Origin: Hyphomicrobiales bacterium
GTDB lineage: Bacteria; Pseudomonadota; Alphaproteobacteria; Rhizobiales; Beijerinckiaceae
Direction: 5' to 3'
DNA length: 11,657 nt
Assembly (NCBI GenBank): GCA_947374125.1
Contig: CANCAR010000079.1
Location: 1 to 11,657 of the forward strand
Below, piece by piece: positions 1-7,513 of this stretch. The notes under the pieces were generated by a model. The model was not told the origin of the DNA. It was given only the letters and a program-made list of their open reading frames with translations, and did no database searches. Position 1 is the stretch's first letter. Every line of letters starts with the position of its first letter. A program made the translations under genes and the position numbers.

Positions 1-1581
1 ACCCGTTTTGCTGTAGGATTTGCTGTTTCGCTTGCCGTTCTGATTGGCAGCGTCGAACAGGGTGGCAATGCCATTGCCAATGGTGATTCGCGGACCATTT
101 CGCTTTTTCATACCCATACGGGCGAAAGTCTGACGATCGAGTACAAGAAAAACGGCAGTTTTGACCGTGACGCGCTCGAAAAACTCAATTGGCTCTTGCG
201 TGATTGGCGTCGCGATGAGCCGACGAGCATGGATCCTCGGCTATTTGATATCGTCTGGGAAGCGCAGCGTCAGGTTGGCTCAACGGAGCCTATCAATGTC
301 GTCTCCGCCTATCGTTCGCCCGAAACCAACGCCATGTTGCGCCGCCGTTCCAAAGCAGTTGCTAAAAATTCGCAGCATATGCTGGGCAAGGCGATGGATT
401 TTTATCTGACCGACGCGAACATTACGCAAATCCGCGAAGTTGGGCTTAAAATGCAACGCGGCGGGGTGGGGTATTATCCTACCGCCTTCACGCCTTTCGT
501 TCATCTGGATGCGGGCAGTGTGCGCCATTGGCCGCGCATGTCGCATGACGAGCTGGCGCACCTCTTCCCGGATGGCAAGACCGTCCATCTCCCATCCGAT
601 GGAAAGCCGCTGGAGCGATATGCTGAGGCGGAAGCTGAAATTCTCGCCAATGGCGGCACGGTGATGGGAGCGTCCTATGCGGATGCGGGCGAAGCCGGTG
701 CAGCAGAGCCCACTAAAACGAAAAGCCTTTGGGCAATGCTGTTTGGCGTCCGCAACGAGGATGAGGATGCTGATGTCGTAACGCAAAAGCCTGTGGCCCG
801 CGCGGTTGCTGCCAAAGCTCCGGTTAAGAATACAGACGATTCCGAAAATGCACCCGCCGCTGAGCCTGTTGCGCAAGCAGCGCCACAGCCGAAATTGCCC
901 CAATTTGCTGCAATGCCGCCTTTAAGCTCGTTTAGGATGGCCATGCCGGCACCGAATGCGCCAATGCCGATGTCACGTCCAGTGGTGCAAACGCCGCTTA
1001 CGGTCGCCCTTCAATCCGCAACGCCACAGCTTGTTTGGCAGGCTGGACCGCAACCCCTCAGCGCGCCAACTGTTCCGTTTCCTCCTGTTCGAGGTGGCAC
1101 AATGGCGGCCCCAGCCTCCTCTATAGCGTTAGCGACCATCCCGCTCCCACCGGTGCGCAACCCAAGCAGCAAGGTTGCGGGACGAGTGGCGGCACTGAAC
1201 GTGCCCGATGGCACCGAGATAACTGCGAGCCTCGGAGGGCCTAAGCGCGGTATCTCTTTACCAAAAATCATCGCCGAAGGTGGGCGTAACCCGCAACCAA
1301 GTTTAGCGCTCGGTTATACGACGTCGCCTGATTCCGCATCGGTGAACGAAAATCAATCAAGCGCCGCTTTGCCACAACTGGGTGGCACCAAAGCGGAACC
1401 GGTGAAGCTACTATCGGAAGCGGCAATTGAAGCGACGCATATCGGCTTAAGCGGCAAAACCACCCAATTTTCAGGTTCAGACGATCTGAGCCCGCCAAGC
1501 GGAAAATTTTCGACCAAGACCGGTGCGGCTTGTGCTGCTGGAAAAACCGGTCAGGCCTGCATGCCAAGGGCGGCGAGATAA
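1..1581 (+). CDS. DUF882 / M15-like peptidase, exported, 5' end cut off by the window
   Basis: The frame is open from base 1, so the true start lies upstream and the TTG at 196 is not the start; 526 residues are visible. Residues 3-18 are hydrophobic and are followed by AIA-NGDS, which fits a signal peptide with its N-terminus missing. The catalytic-type domain spans about residues 30-185. It has SAYRSPETN (about 102-110), SQHMLGKAMDF with His126 and Asp133, and FVHLDAGSVRHW with His168. These match the His/Asp/His zinc ligands of the DUF882 (YcbK-like, peptidase M15 superfamily) group, which is related to peptidases acting on peptidoglycan peptides; a periplasmic cell-wall role is inferred. 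From about residue 230 to the stop the protein is Pro/Ala/Ser-rich, looks disordered and shows no domain I recognise. Its last 31 bases overlap the 3' end of gapR on the other strand. The family call is firm, the substrate unknown. Confidence 0.88.
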   Translation, partial: TRFAVGFAVSLAVLIGSVEQGGNAIANGDSRTISLFHTHTGESLTIEYKKNGSFDRDALEKLNWLLRDWRRDEPTSMDPRLFDIVWEAQRQVGSTEPINVVSAYRSPETNAMLRRRSKAVAKNSQHMLGKAMDFYLTDANITQIREVGLKMQRGGVGYYPTAFTPFVHLDAGSVRHWPRMSHDELAHLFPDGKTVHLPSDGKPLERYAEAEAEILANGGTVMGASYADAGEAGAAEPTKTKSLWAMLFGVRNEDEDADVVTQKPVARAVAAKAPVKNTDDSENAPAAEPVAQAAPQPKLPQFAAMPPLSSFRMAMPAPNAPMPMSRPVVQTPLTVALQSATPQLVWQAGPQPLSAPTVPFPPVRGGTMAAPASSIALATIPLPPVRNPSSKVAGRVAALNVPDGTEITASLGGPKRGISLPKIIAEGGRNPQPSLALGYTTSPDSASVNENQSSAALPQLGGTKAEPVKLLSEAAIEATHIGLSGKTTQFSGSDDLSPPSGKFSTKTGAACAAGKTGQACMPRAAR

Positions 1582-1793
1582 AGCTCCATCAGGGCTTCTT
1601 CTTCTTGCCGTTCAGCATGGTCTTTGCGGCGAAGGGAGATGATTTTACGCATGATCTTCGTATCAAAGCCGTTTGACTTGGCTTCCGAGTAGACATCGCG
1701 CAAATCGCCGGCCAAGGCCGCTTTTTCCTCTTCGAGCCGCTCGATGCGCTCAATAAAGGCTTTCAGTTCTTCACCAGCAACAGAATTTGACAT
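1551..1793 (-). CDS. gapR: GapR family nucleoid-associated protein (UPF0335/DUF2312)
   Basis: This 80-residue protein is almost wholly charged and helical. It has RIERLEEEKAALAGDLRDVY (residues 16-35), the family signature EAKSNGFDTKIMRKIISLRR (37-56) and RQEEEALMELYLAALG (62-77). This is the DUF2312/UPF0335 family. Caulobacter GapR, its studied member, is a small coiled-coil protein that closes around overtwisted AT-rich DNA ahead of replication and transcription and helps topoisomerases. The length fits (GapR is about 89 residues); the N-terminal tail is a little shorter. The ATG at 1793 has GAGG just upstream (cgcgaggaaaag), which supports it. The gene stands alone in the 1794-1868 gap, and its stop lies inside the 3' end of the convergent DUF882 gene. 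A TTGACC hexamer at 1854-1849 could be a -35 box, but I see no good -10 partner. Confidence 0.93.
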   Translation of the reverse strand: MSNSVAGEELKAFIERIERLEEEKAALAGDLRDVYSEAKSNGFDTKIMRKIISLRRKDHAERQEEEALMELYLAALGMQA

Positions 1794-1868
1794 CTTTTCC
1801 TCGCGTTCAATCGATCTAAGGACTTTCTGTCCGCCATCGCTGGCGAAGGGTCAAGGCTCGCCTTACCT

Positions 1869-2741
1869 TCAAGCATTCGACCCTGTGGATGACCGGTAAT
1901 CAAGGCGATGAACGGGGTCCTCTAAAAGGGGACGCAACACCTCGGCCAGACGCAGGCCCCAAGCACGGGCATCATGCGCCTTAGTGATCAAATCCTGCCT
2001 GATCTCGATCAAAGTATTTGACAATCCATTGGCCAAGGCATGGCGGTCAATCACGTCTCCCGTGAGAGCCCCATTATAGGGCTCGTTATCACCGACCACG
2101 AGATCGCCTTCGGCCCCTAACCGATCTATCAAAGGCCGGGAAAGGCGCGGGTCCTTCGCCCATAGGATTCCAGTGTGCCAAGGCCTGGGCGTGCCGCGCC
2201 AGACGGGCGTGAAAGAATGGATCGATAAAATAACGGGGCGAACGCCTTTGCTCATTGCGGAATTAATGGTGGTTTGAACCGCTCGGTCATAGGGCCGGTA
2301 AAACCGCTTGATCCGCCGGGCGACTTCCTCATGGTCCACGCGGGCATTGCCCGGCACAACGGCTCCGTCGGAAATCCGCATGACGAGGGTCGGATCATCT
2401 TCGCCGCGATTGGGATCGATCAGGAGACGAGAGAAATTGGTGAGCAAAGCGGGTGCCCCAAACGCCTCGGCGAGTGCGCGGGTCATGCCTGCGGCACCAA
2501 TATCATAGGCAATGTGACGAGCGAGCTGCGCCTCGGGCAGCCCGAGTGCCTTATATTCCGGCGGAATTTCATTCGAAGCATGATCACACAGCACGATCAC
2601 GCCGCAGGCTGGATCGCCCGGAATTTCGGTCACCGGATGCTCTTCCGCGTCATCGGGTGTGGCAGCGTAGGGAAAAAAGTCCATCGAGAGGCGCGTCCAA
2701 AGCAAATAATCTACCGAGCTTAGTGACGGCGCGCGATTCAT
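1869..2741 (-). CDS. N-formylglutamate amidohydrolase family protein
   Basis: This 290-residue protein belongs to the FGase family (PF05013), which includes N-formylglutamate deformylase (HutG type) and related amidohydrolases. Visible family motifs are LCDHASNEIP (51-60), DIGA (80-83), NFSRLLIDPNRG (102-113), SIHSFTP (173-179) and NTLIEIRQDLI (242-252); the His and Asp/Glu residues in them are the likely metal and catalytic set. No histidine-degradation gene (hutU, hutH, hutI) is nearby, so the true substrate may differ from formylglutamate. From memory, close homologues lie near gapR and pyruvate kinase in several Hyphomicrobiales genomes, as here. The ATG at 2741 has GAAGG 11 bases upstream. 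A second ATG at 2684 (Met20) lacks a ribosome site but lies closer to where family similarity begins. The gene is divergent from the EamA transporter across 39 bases. Confidence 0.85.
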   Translation of the reverse strand: MNRAPSLSSVDYLLWTRLSMDFFPYAATPDDAEEHPVTEIPGDPACGVIVLCDHASNEIPPEYKALGLPEAQLARHIAYDIGAAGMTRALAEAFGAPALLTNFSRLLIDPNRGEDDPTLVMRISDGAVVPGNARVDHEEVARRIKRFYRPYDRAVQTTINSAMSKGVRPVILSIHSFTPVWRGTPRPWHTGILWAKDPRLSRPLIDRLGAEGDLVVGDNEPYNGALTGDVIDRHALANGLSNTLIEIRQDLITKAHDARAWGLRLAEVLRPLLEDPVHRLDYRSSTGSNA

Positions 2742-2780
2742 GCCATAGGAAACCTTCAGTTTTTAAGGATTAGCGTTCTG

Positions 2781-3707
2781 ATGTCCCCCTCCTCGCCTCC
2801 CCTCTCCACCTCACGCGGCATCGATTCCTTCGGTCTCTTAGCCCTTTTGGGCGGCGCATTGGCCATGGGGGTTTCCCCGATTTTTGTCAGGTTTGCCGCC
2901 GCCGATGGCGTGCCTGCCTTTGCCTCCGCGTTTTGGCGCGTCGCCCTCGCGCTACCGCTGCTCTATGGGTGGGCGTTGGCCGAAGAGCAGAAGGCGGGTA
3001 CAGGGCCTAAGCCCACGATGAACAAAGCGATTTTTCTAGCGGGACTGCTTTTTGCCGGTGATCTCTTGTGCTGGCACATCGCGATTTTGAACACGAGCGT
3101 GGCCAATGCGACGTTTTTCGGAACGACCACGCCGATCTGGGTGGTTCTGACCGCTTGGCTCGTCTTCGGGCAAAAAATCCCCCGCGCAGTGCCCCTTGGC
3201 ATTTTCCTTTGTATTTTAGGCGGAGTTGCCTTGGTTGGCCGCTCGATGGAACTTGATGCCAACCACGTCAAAGGCGACCTATATGGAATAGGAACCGCGA
3301 TCTTTTTCAGCCTCTATTTTTTCGCCGTACAGGAGGCGCGGAAAGGATCGGGAGCCGCCCGCTCGACCTTTGGCCTATCGCTCGTCACGGCCCCGATCCT
3401 CGGGGTTGCGGCCTTGCTGAATGGTGATTCCTTTTTACCCCACGGGGCATCAGGATACGCGGCCCTCTTTGCGATGGCGTTCATCAGCCATGCCGGTGGG
3501 CAGGGACTTCTCGCCATAGCCCTTGGTCGATTGCCAACCGTGTTTACGTCTTTCATTATCTTTATCGAGACAATTGCGGCGGCTTTGATGGCCTGGTTGG
3601 TCTTGGATGAGCCTTTGGTCGCCATGCAAGCGCTCGGCGGCGCGACGATCCTGATTGGGATTTATATCGCAAGGCCTAAGGAGGCATCATCGGAACCCGC
3701 GACATGA
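2781..3707 (+). CDS. EamA/DMT superfamily transporter, 10 membrane segments
   Basis: This 308-residue inner membrane protein has ten hydrophobic segments by eye, starting at about residues 15, 43, 83, 107, 134, 167, 197, 225, 250 and 278, split into two five-segment EamA repeats. Typical family features are the first segment ending SPIFVRFAA, FWRVALALPLL in segment 2, FGTTTPIWVVLTAWLVF in segment 4 and the ETIAAALMAWLVLDEP pattern in segment 9. DMT carriers of this type mostly export metabolites or amino acids; the substrate cannot be read from sequence. AAGGA at 2765-2769 lies 11 bases before the ATG. Its stop overlaps the start of the glycerate kinase gene (ATGA at 3704-3707), so the two are probably translationally coupled. 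That hints at a substrate linked to glycerate or hydroxypyruvate, which is inference only. Confidence 0.9.
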   Translation: MSPSSPPLSTSRGIDSFGLLALLGGALAMGVSPIFVRFAAADGVPAFASAFWRVALALPLLYGWALAEEQKAGTGPKPTMNKAIFLAGLLFAGDLLCWHIAILNTSVANATFFGTTTPIWVVLTAWLVFGQKIPRAVPLGIFLCILGGVALVGRSMELDANHVKGDLYGIGTAIFFSLYFFAVQEARKGSGAARSTFGLSLVTAPILGVAALLNGDSFLPHGASGYAALFAMAFISHAGGQGLLAIALGRLPTVFTSFIIFIETIAAALMAWLVLDEPLVAMQALGGATILIGIYIARPKEASSEPAT

Positions 3708-4999
3708 CGAACGACACGGACCAACGCAGCCTCCTTGAGGCGCTTTATCACGCAGCCGTTGCGGCCGCGCATCCCGATCATTGCCTTGTGCGCCATTTGC
3801 CTGCACCGCCCGAAAACGGTCGCATGATCCTGCTTGCAGGCGGAAAGGCTGCGGGTTCGATGATGCGCGTGGCCGAGAAACATTACCGGGAGACCCATGG
3901 GTTAGGGCCTGATCGGTTGGTCGGACTTGGTGTTGCTCGCATCGGGTATGGCGCGAAGACACCGTTGATTGAGGTCGTGGAGGCGGGCCACCCGGTGCCG
4001 AATGAGGCTGGCGTTTTAGCCACTAGGCGCGTGATGGAACTGGCAGCCTCGGCGACGAAGGACGATTTCGTGCTCGTCTTGCTCTCAGGTGGCGGATCAG
4101 CCAACTGGATTGCCCCTGCGGATACCCTGACGCTTGTCGAAAAACAGTCCATTACAAAGGCATTGCTGCGTTCCGGCGCAACGATCGGCGATATCAACAC
4201 GGTTCGCAAACACCTATCGGCGATTAAAGGCGGCAGGCTGGCTAAGCTTGCCGCGCCCGCTCGGGTATTGACGCTCGCCATTTCCGATGTGCCCCGCGAT
4301 GACCCCTCGATCATCGCCTCTGGCCCGACCGTACCCGATCCCTCGACGCTCGAAGCGGCTCGCGCCGTGATCAAACGCTTCGCCATTCCTCTGTCTGCGT
4401 CAGCCCAAGCGCTGCTGAATGATGCGGCCAACGAAACGCCCAAACCCGGCGACCCTACTTTCTGCCAAACATCCTACGAGATTATCGCGCGCCCTCTTCT
4501 CTCGGTGCAAGCCGTCGGTAAAATGGCCCGCGCGGCGGGGTATGAAACGCGAATTTTAGGGGATTCGTTAGAGGGTGAGGCCCGTGAGGTGGCCAAAGCG
4601 CATGCGGAACTCGCCATCGCGGCACGCCAAGAAGGCAAGCGGATTGCCTTTCTTTCAGGCGGGGAGTTGACGGTGACGGTCCGCGGCAATGGCCGTGGTG
4701 GTCCCAATCAGGAATATGCCTTAGCGCTTGCTATTGCGCTTGGTGGAATGGAAAAAATATCAGCCCTGGCTGGGGATACAGACGGCACAGACGGTGGCGA
4801 CGGCAGCCCGGATGATCCGGCAGGCGCCTATATCGATGCAACAACGCTAAACCGCGCCGTCCATCTCGGTATTGATCCGGGCGCGATGCTCGACAACAAT
4901 GATGCAACGGGTTTTTTTGAAGCGATTCATGACGGACTTAAACCAGGGCCCACGGGAACCAATGTCAACGATATAAGGGTTATTTTGATCGATATCTGA
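3704..4999 (+). CDS. Glycerate 2-kinase, MOFRL (GckA/TtuD) family
   Basis: The 431-residue length fits the MOFRL-type (DUF4147) glycerate kinases, which phosphorylate D-glycerate with ATP to 2-phosphoglycerate in the cytoplasm. Older annotations call members hydroxypyruvate reductase (ttuD). Motifs in order: LLAGGKAAGSM (43-53, conserved Lys48), EAGHPVPNEAG (93-103), LLSGGGSANW (126-135), NTVRKHLSAIKGGRLA (165-180), ISDVPRDDPSIIASGP (193-208), then the C-terminal MOFRL domain (about 314-425) with LSGGELTVTV, GRGGPNQEYALALA, ALAGDTDGTDGGDG and PGPTGTNVNDI. All expected conserved blocks are present, so the enzyme should be active. It overlaps the upstream transporter by four bases and is followed at 30 bases by the DUF1036 gene and then pyruvate kinase. 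In methylotrophs GckA serves the serine cycle; elsewhere it serves glyoxylate, tartrate or serine breakdown. The context does not decide between these. Confidence 0.93.
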   Translation: MTNDTDQRSLLEALYHAAVAAAHPDHCLVRHLPAPPENGRMILLAGGKAAGSMMRVAEKHYRETHGLGPDRLVGLGVARIGYGAKTPLIEVVEAGHPVPNEAGVLATRRVMELAASATKDDFVLVLLSGGGSANWIAPADTLTLVEKQSITKALLRSGATIGDINTVRKHLSAIKGGRLAKLAAPARVLTLAISDVPRDDPSIIASGPTVPDPSTLEAARAVIKRFAIPLSASAQALLNDAANETPKPGDPTFCQTSYEIIARPLLSVQAVGKMARAAGYETRILGDSLEGEAREVAKAHAELAIAARQEGKRIAFLSGGELTVTVRGNGRGGPNQEYALALAIALGGMEKISALAGDTDGTDGGDGSPDDPAGAYIDATTLNRAVHLGIDPGAMLDNNDATGFFEAIHDGLKPGPTGTNVNDIRVILIDI

Positions 5000-5029
5000 A
5001 GGAAATGAGATGTTTTAGGCAATTGACGG

Positions 5030-5503
5030 ATGACAAGCCGACCCGTGCGTGAGATGACATTAAGTATGATTTGGAAAGGTTCTTTTTGGCGTTTGCCGCT
5101 TGTCATTTTAGGGTTGGTTTTTTCTGGTATCTCAGACGTGCAAGCTGATTTTCGGCTCTGCAATCTGACCACCAGCCGCGTGGGCGTGGCCATCGGCTAC
5201 AAAACGAAAGATGGCTGGCGGAGTGAAGGGTGGTGGAATGTGAAGCCGTCTGATTGCCAAACGTTGATCAATGGCAATCTCTCTTCACGATTTTATTATA
5301 TTTATGCGCAAGACTATGACCGCGGCGGCGATTGGAGCGGAACTTCGGCCATGTGTACACAGGACCGACAGTTCACCATTGACGGCGTTGAAGATTGCCT
5401 TTCCCGTGGGTTTGACCGCCAGAAATTCCAAGAGGTCGACACAGGCGAACAGAAAACATGGACCGTTCAATTAACCGACCCGACCCGATCACCCGCGAAA
5501 TAG
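5030..5503 (+). CDS. DUF1036 protein, small and exported, four cysteines
   Basis: This is a 157-residue protein of the DUF1036 family, whose function is unknown. A hydrophobic stretch (about residues 19-34) ends in SDVQA-D, a good signal peptidase I site after residue 39. The mature part of about 118 residues starts DFRLCNLTTSRVGVAIGY, followed by WWNVKPSDCQTLINGNL and RFYYIYAQDYDR, all typical of the family. It has four cysteines (44, 76, 109, 123), enough for two disulfides in the periplasm. The start is uncertain. ATG 5030 has no clear ribosome site, and ATG 5054 or ATG 5066 would give a more usual signal peptide of about 27-31 residues. A better ribosome site, GAAGGAAATGA at 4998-5008, serves only a two-codon ORF (ATG TTT TAG at 5010). 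The gene lies 30 bases after glycerate kinase and 27 before pyruvate kinase. Confidence 0.85.
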   Translation: MTSRPVREMTLSMIWKGSFWRLPLVILGLVFSGISDVQADFRLCNLTTSRVGVAIGYKTKDGWRSEGWWNVKPSDCQTLINGNLSSRFYYIYAQDYDRGGDWSGTSAMCTQDRQFTIDGVEDCLSRGFDRQKFQEVDTGEQKTWTVQLTDPTRSPAK

Positions 5504-5530
5504 AACTGAAAACGAAGAAAAGAGTGTGAC

Positions 5531-6946
5531 ATGAGACGTTTGCGCCGTGTGAAAATCATCGCAACTTTAGGCCCGGCTTCTACATCCGAGGAGATGATCA
5601 AGAAGTTGTTTATGGCAGGCGTTGATGTTTTCCGGATCAATATGAGCCACGCCTCGCATGACAGCATGCGCCAGCAGGTATCGATGATCCGCGCGGTTGA
5701 GCACGATGTCGGTCGCCCGATTGGGATCATGGTGGATCTACAAGGCCCTAAACTCCGTCTCGATACGTTCGAAAAGGGCTCGGCTGAGCTCGAAAAGGGT
5801 CAAAGCTTTGTGCTCGATTCGGACAAGACGCCGGGTGATGCCAAGCGCGTGCATCTTCCACACCCCGAAATTCTGTCGGCACTTGAGCCAGGCCACGTCA
5901 TTTTGATTGATGACGGTAAGGTGAAATTGCGCGTAACGGAATCAACTAAGACGCGTTCGGTGACGGTGGTCGAAGTTCCGGGCAAAGTTTCAAACCGCAA
6001 GGGCGTCAGCCTGCCGGACACCGTTCTTCCCGTCTCAGCAATGACCGAAAAGGACCGCTCGGATCTCGAAGCCTCCCTTGAAGTCGGCATTGACTGGATC
6101 GCTGTTTCCTTCGTGCAGAGGCCCGAAGATGTTGCCGATGTGCGCAAAACTGCGCGCGGGCGCGCCTTGATATTATCGAAAATCGAAAAGCCGCAGGCGA
6201 TTGCTCGGCTCGATGAAATCATCGAAATTTCGGATGCACTCATGGTAGCGCGCGGTGATCTTGGCGTTGAAATGCCTATGGAAAAAGTTCCCGGCCTGCA
6301 AAAGCACATTACACGCACTGCGCGTCGTCTTGGAAAGCCGGTTGTGATTGCCACCCAGATGCTCGAATCCATGATCACCTCACCGGTGCCTACCCGCGCT
6401 GAAGTCTCCGATGTGGCGACAGCAGTGTTTGACGGCGCGGATGCCATCATGTTGTCGGCTGAATCGGCAGCTGGTCAATTCCCCGTCGAGGCCGTCTCAA
6501 CGATGAACCGTATTGCCGAGGAAGTGGAAAGCGACCCGCTCTATCGCTCGATCATCAATAATCAACGCGCCAAAGCCGAGGCAACGGGTGCCGATGCCAT
6601 CGCAATGGCGACCCGAGATGTAGCAGAAACGCTTGATCTGAAAGCGATTGTTGCCTGGACCTCATCTGGCGCGACAGGCCTGAGATTGTCCCGTGAGCGG
6701 CCAGAGGCCCCGGTATTGGCACTGACACCGAACGTGTCAACAGCGCGTCGTTTAGCCATTTGCTGGGGCGTCCACGCGCTGGAAACCGCAGATGCGCAGG
6801 ATGTCGACGATATGGTGGACCGGGCGTGTCGAATTGCCGCTTCTGAAGAATTTGCCAAATCCGCGCAACGCATCATTGTTGTGGCTGGCGTTCCCTTCGG
6901 GACTCCGGGCGCAACCAATATGATGCGCATTGCCTATGTGCCCTAA
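5531..6946 (+). CDS. pyk: Pyruvate kinase, predicted K+-independent type
   Basis: This 471-residue enzyme transfers phosphate from phosphoenolpyruvate to ADP to give pyruvate and ATP, the last step of glycolysis. The length is usual. Motifs: KIIATLGPAS (8-17), FRINMSHAS (34-42), the B domain starting at DLQGPKLR (69-76), SKIEKPQAI (216-224, catalytic Lys217), VARGDLGVEMP (239-249), ATQMLESMITSPVPTRAEVSDVA split across 274-296, and DGADAIMLSAESAAGQFPVEAV across 301-322. The C-terminal domain (about 350-471) is complete and ends GTPGATNMMRIAYVP. Residue 74 is Lys in GPKLR, where K+-dependent enzymes have Glu (GPEIR; Glu117 in rabbit muscle enzyme). The ribosome site is weak and purine-rich (gaagaaaagag). 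The gene lies 27 bases after the DUF1036 gene and ends four bases from the convergent TPR gene. Confidence 0.97.
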   Translation: MRRLRRVKIIATLGPASTSEEMIKKLFMAGVDVFRINMSHASHDSMRQQVSMIRAVEHDVGRPIGIMVDLQGPKLRLDTFEKGSAELEKGQSFVLDSDKTPGDAKRVHLPHPEILSALEPGHVILIDDGKVKLRVTESTKTRSVTVVEVPGKVSNRKGVSLPDTVLPVSAMTEKDRSDLEASLEVGIDWIAVSFVQRPEDVADVRKTARGRALILSKIEKPQAIARLDEIIEISDALMVARGDLGVEMPMEKVPGLQKHITRTARRLGKPVVIATQMLESMITSPVPTRAEVSDVATAVFDGADAIMLSAESAAGQFPVEAVSTMNRIAEEVESDPLYRSIINNQRAKAEATGADAIAMATRDVAETLDLKAIVAWTSSGATGLRLSRERPEAPVLALTPNVSTARRLAICWGVHALETADAQDVDDMVDRACRIAASEEFAKSAQRIIVVAGVPFGTPGATNMMRIAYVP

Positions 6947-6950
6947 GGAC

Positions 6951-7505
6951 TTAAAGGGGTAACCCCTCGACGTCAGGACGAAGCTGATTAACCGCATTTT
7001 TTGCGGTTTCGAGCTGCGGATAAATTGCAAGCACGCGTTCGAACGCGTCATATGCGTGCTTTTTATCGCCCCTATGCAAGAAAATGAGGCCCATGCCCGA
7101 AATCGCGCCGTAATGGCGAGGTTCGCGTTTCAGCGTTTCCGCTATATCGGCCATGGAGCGGCGGTAATCATCCATCAAGAAAAATACGGTCGCGCGCTGG
7201 TTCCAGCCCGCCGCCCAATCGGGCTCTAACGTAATCACCCGATCAAGAATCTCGATGGCCAACGGTAGATCTTGATTTTCAAGTGCCGCGTCGGCCCGAT
7301 CCATCAGTAGATCCACTGTATCACTGCCGGAATGCAACCATATTTTTTTGATCGATTTAACAATGGGTTCAGAGGCGGAGGCATCAGGCGCCGTCTTGAG
7401 GCGCTCAAAGAGTGCGTCGAGGCTATCAGATTCGGTATCCGCATACGCAAAGTGTGACACTATCCCAAAAGCAAAGAGGAGCAGTAAGATAATGCGCCTC
7501 ATCAC
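6951..7505 (-). CDS. Exported tetratricopeptide repeat protein
   Basis: This 184-residue protein starts with MMRRIILLLLFAFGIVSHFAYA-D, a clear signal peptide with a likely cut after residue 22, so it should be periplasmic. From about residue 62 to 165 there are three TPR units: ADAALENQDLPLAIEILDRV with ITLEPDW, ATVFFLMDDYRRSMADIAET with LKREPRH, and GLIFLHRGDKKHAYDAFERV with LAIYPQ. TPRs form helical scaffolds for protein binding; no partner can be named. The gene starts nine bases after the stop of the GlxA-type regulator on the same strand, so both are probably on one transcript. Its stop is four bases from that of pyruvate kinase. ATG 7505 and ATG 7502 are both possible starts. The function is unknown beyond the repeats. 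Confidence 0.85.
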   Translation of the reverse strand: MMRRIILLLLFAFGIVSHFAYADTESDSLDALFERLKTAPDASASEPIVKSIKKIWLHSGSDTVDLLMDRADAALENQDLPLAIEILDRVITLEPDWAAGWNQRATVFFLMDDYRRSMADIAETLKREPRHYGAISGMGLIFLHRGDKKHAYDAFERVLAIYPQLETAKNAVNQLRPDVEGLPL

Positions 7506-7513
7506 CCACCACC

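Noticed and set aside
280..903. 207-codon open frame on the minus strand
   Set aside because: It lies wholly inside the well-supported DUF882 gene, shows no known motif and has a composition typical of an antisense shadow.
196..1581. TTG at 196 as the start of the DUF882 protein
   Set aside because: The frame is open to base 1 and the upstream part encodes a signal peptide and the start of the domain, so the gene enters from outside the window.
1832..1845. CGCCA-TCGC-TGGCG hairpin in the gapR leader
   Set aside because: A five-pair stem in GC-rich DNA is common by chance, and no T run or known element accompanies it.
5023..5070. TTGACG and TATGAT as a promoter for the DUF1036 gene
   Set aside because: The hexamers are about 36 bases apart, far from the usual 16-18, and the second overlaps a possible start codon.
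5800..6450. 216-codon open frame on the minus strand
   Set aside because: It is antisense to pyruvate kinase and rich in Ser/Arg/Thr, as expected from the reverse of a biased coding sequence.
6955..6967. AGGGG-TAA-CCCCT inverted repeat as a bidirectional terminator between pyk and the TPR gene
   Set aside because: The stem is only five pairs, no T run follows on either strand, and it lies inside the last codons of the TPR gene.
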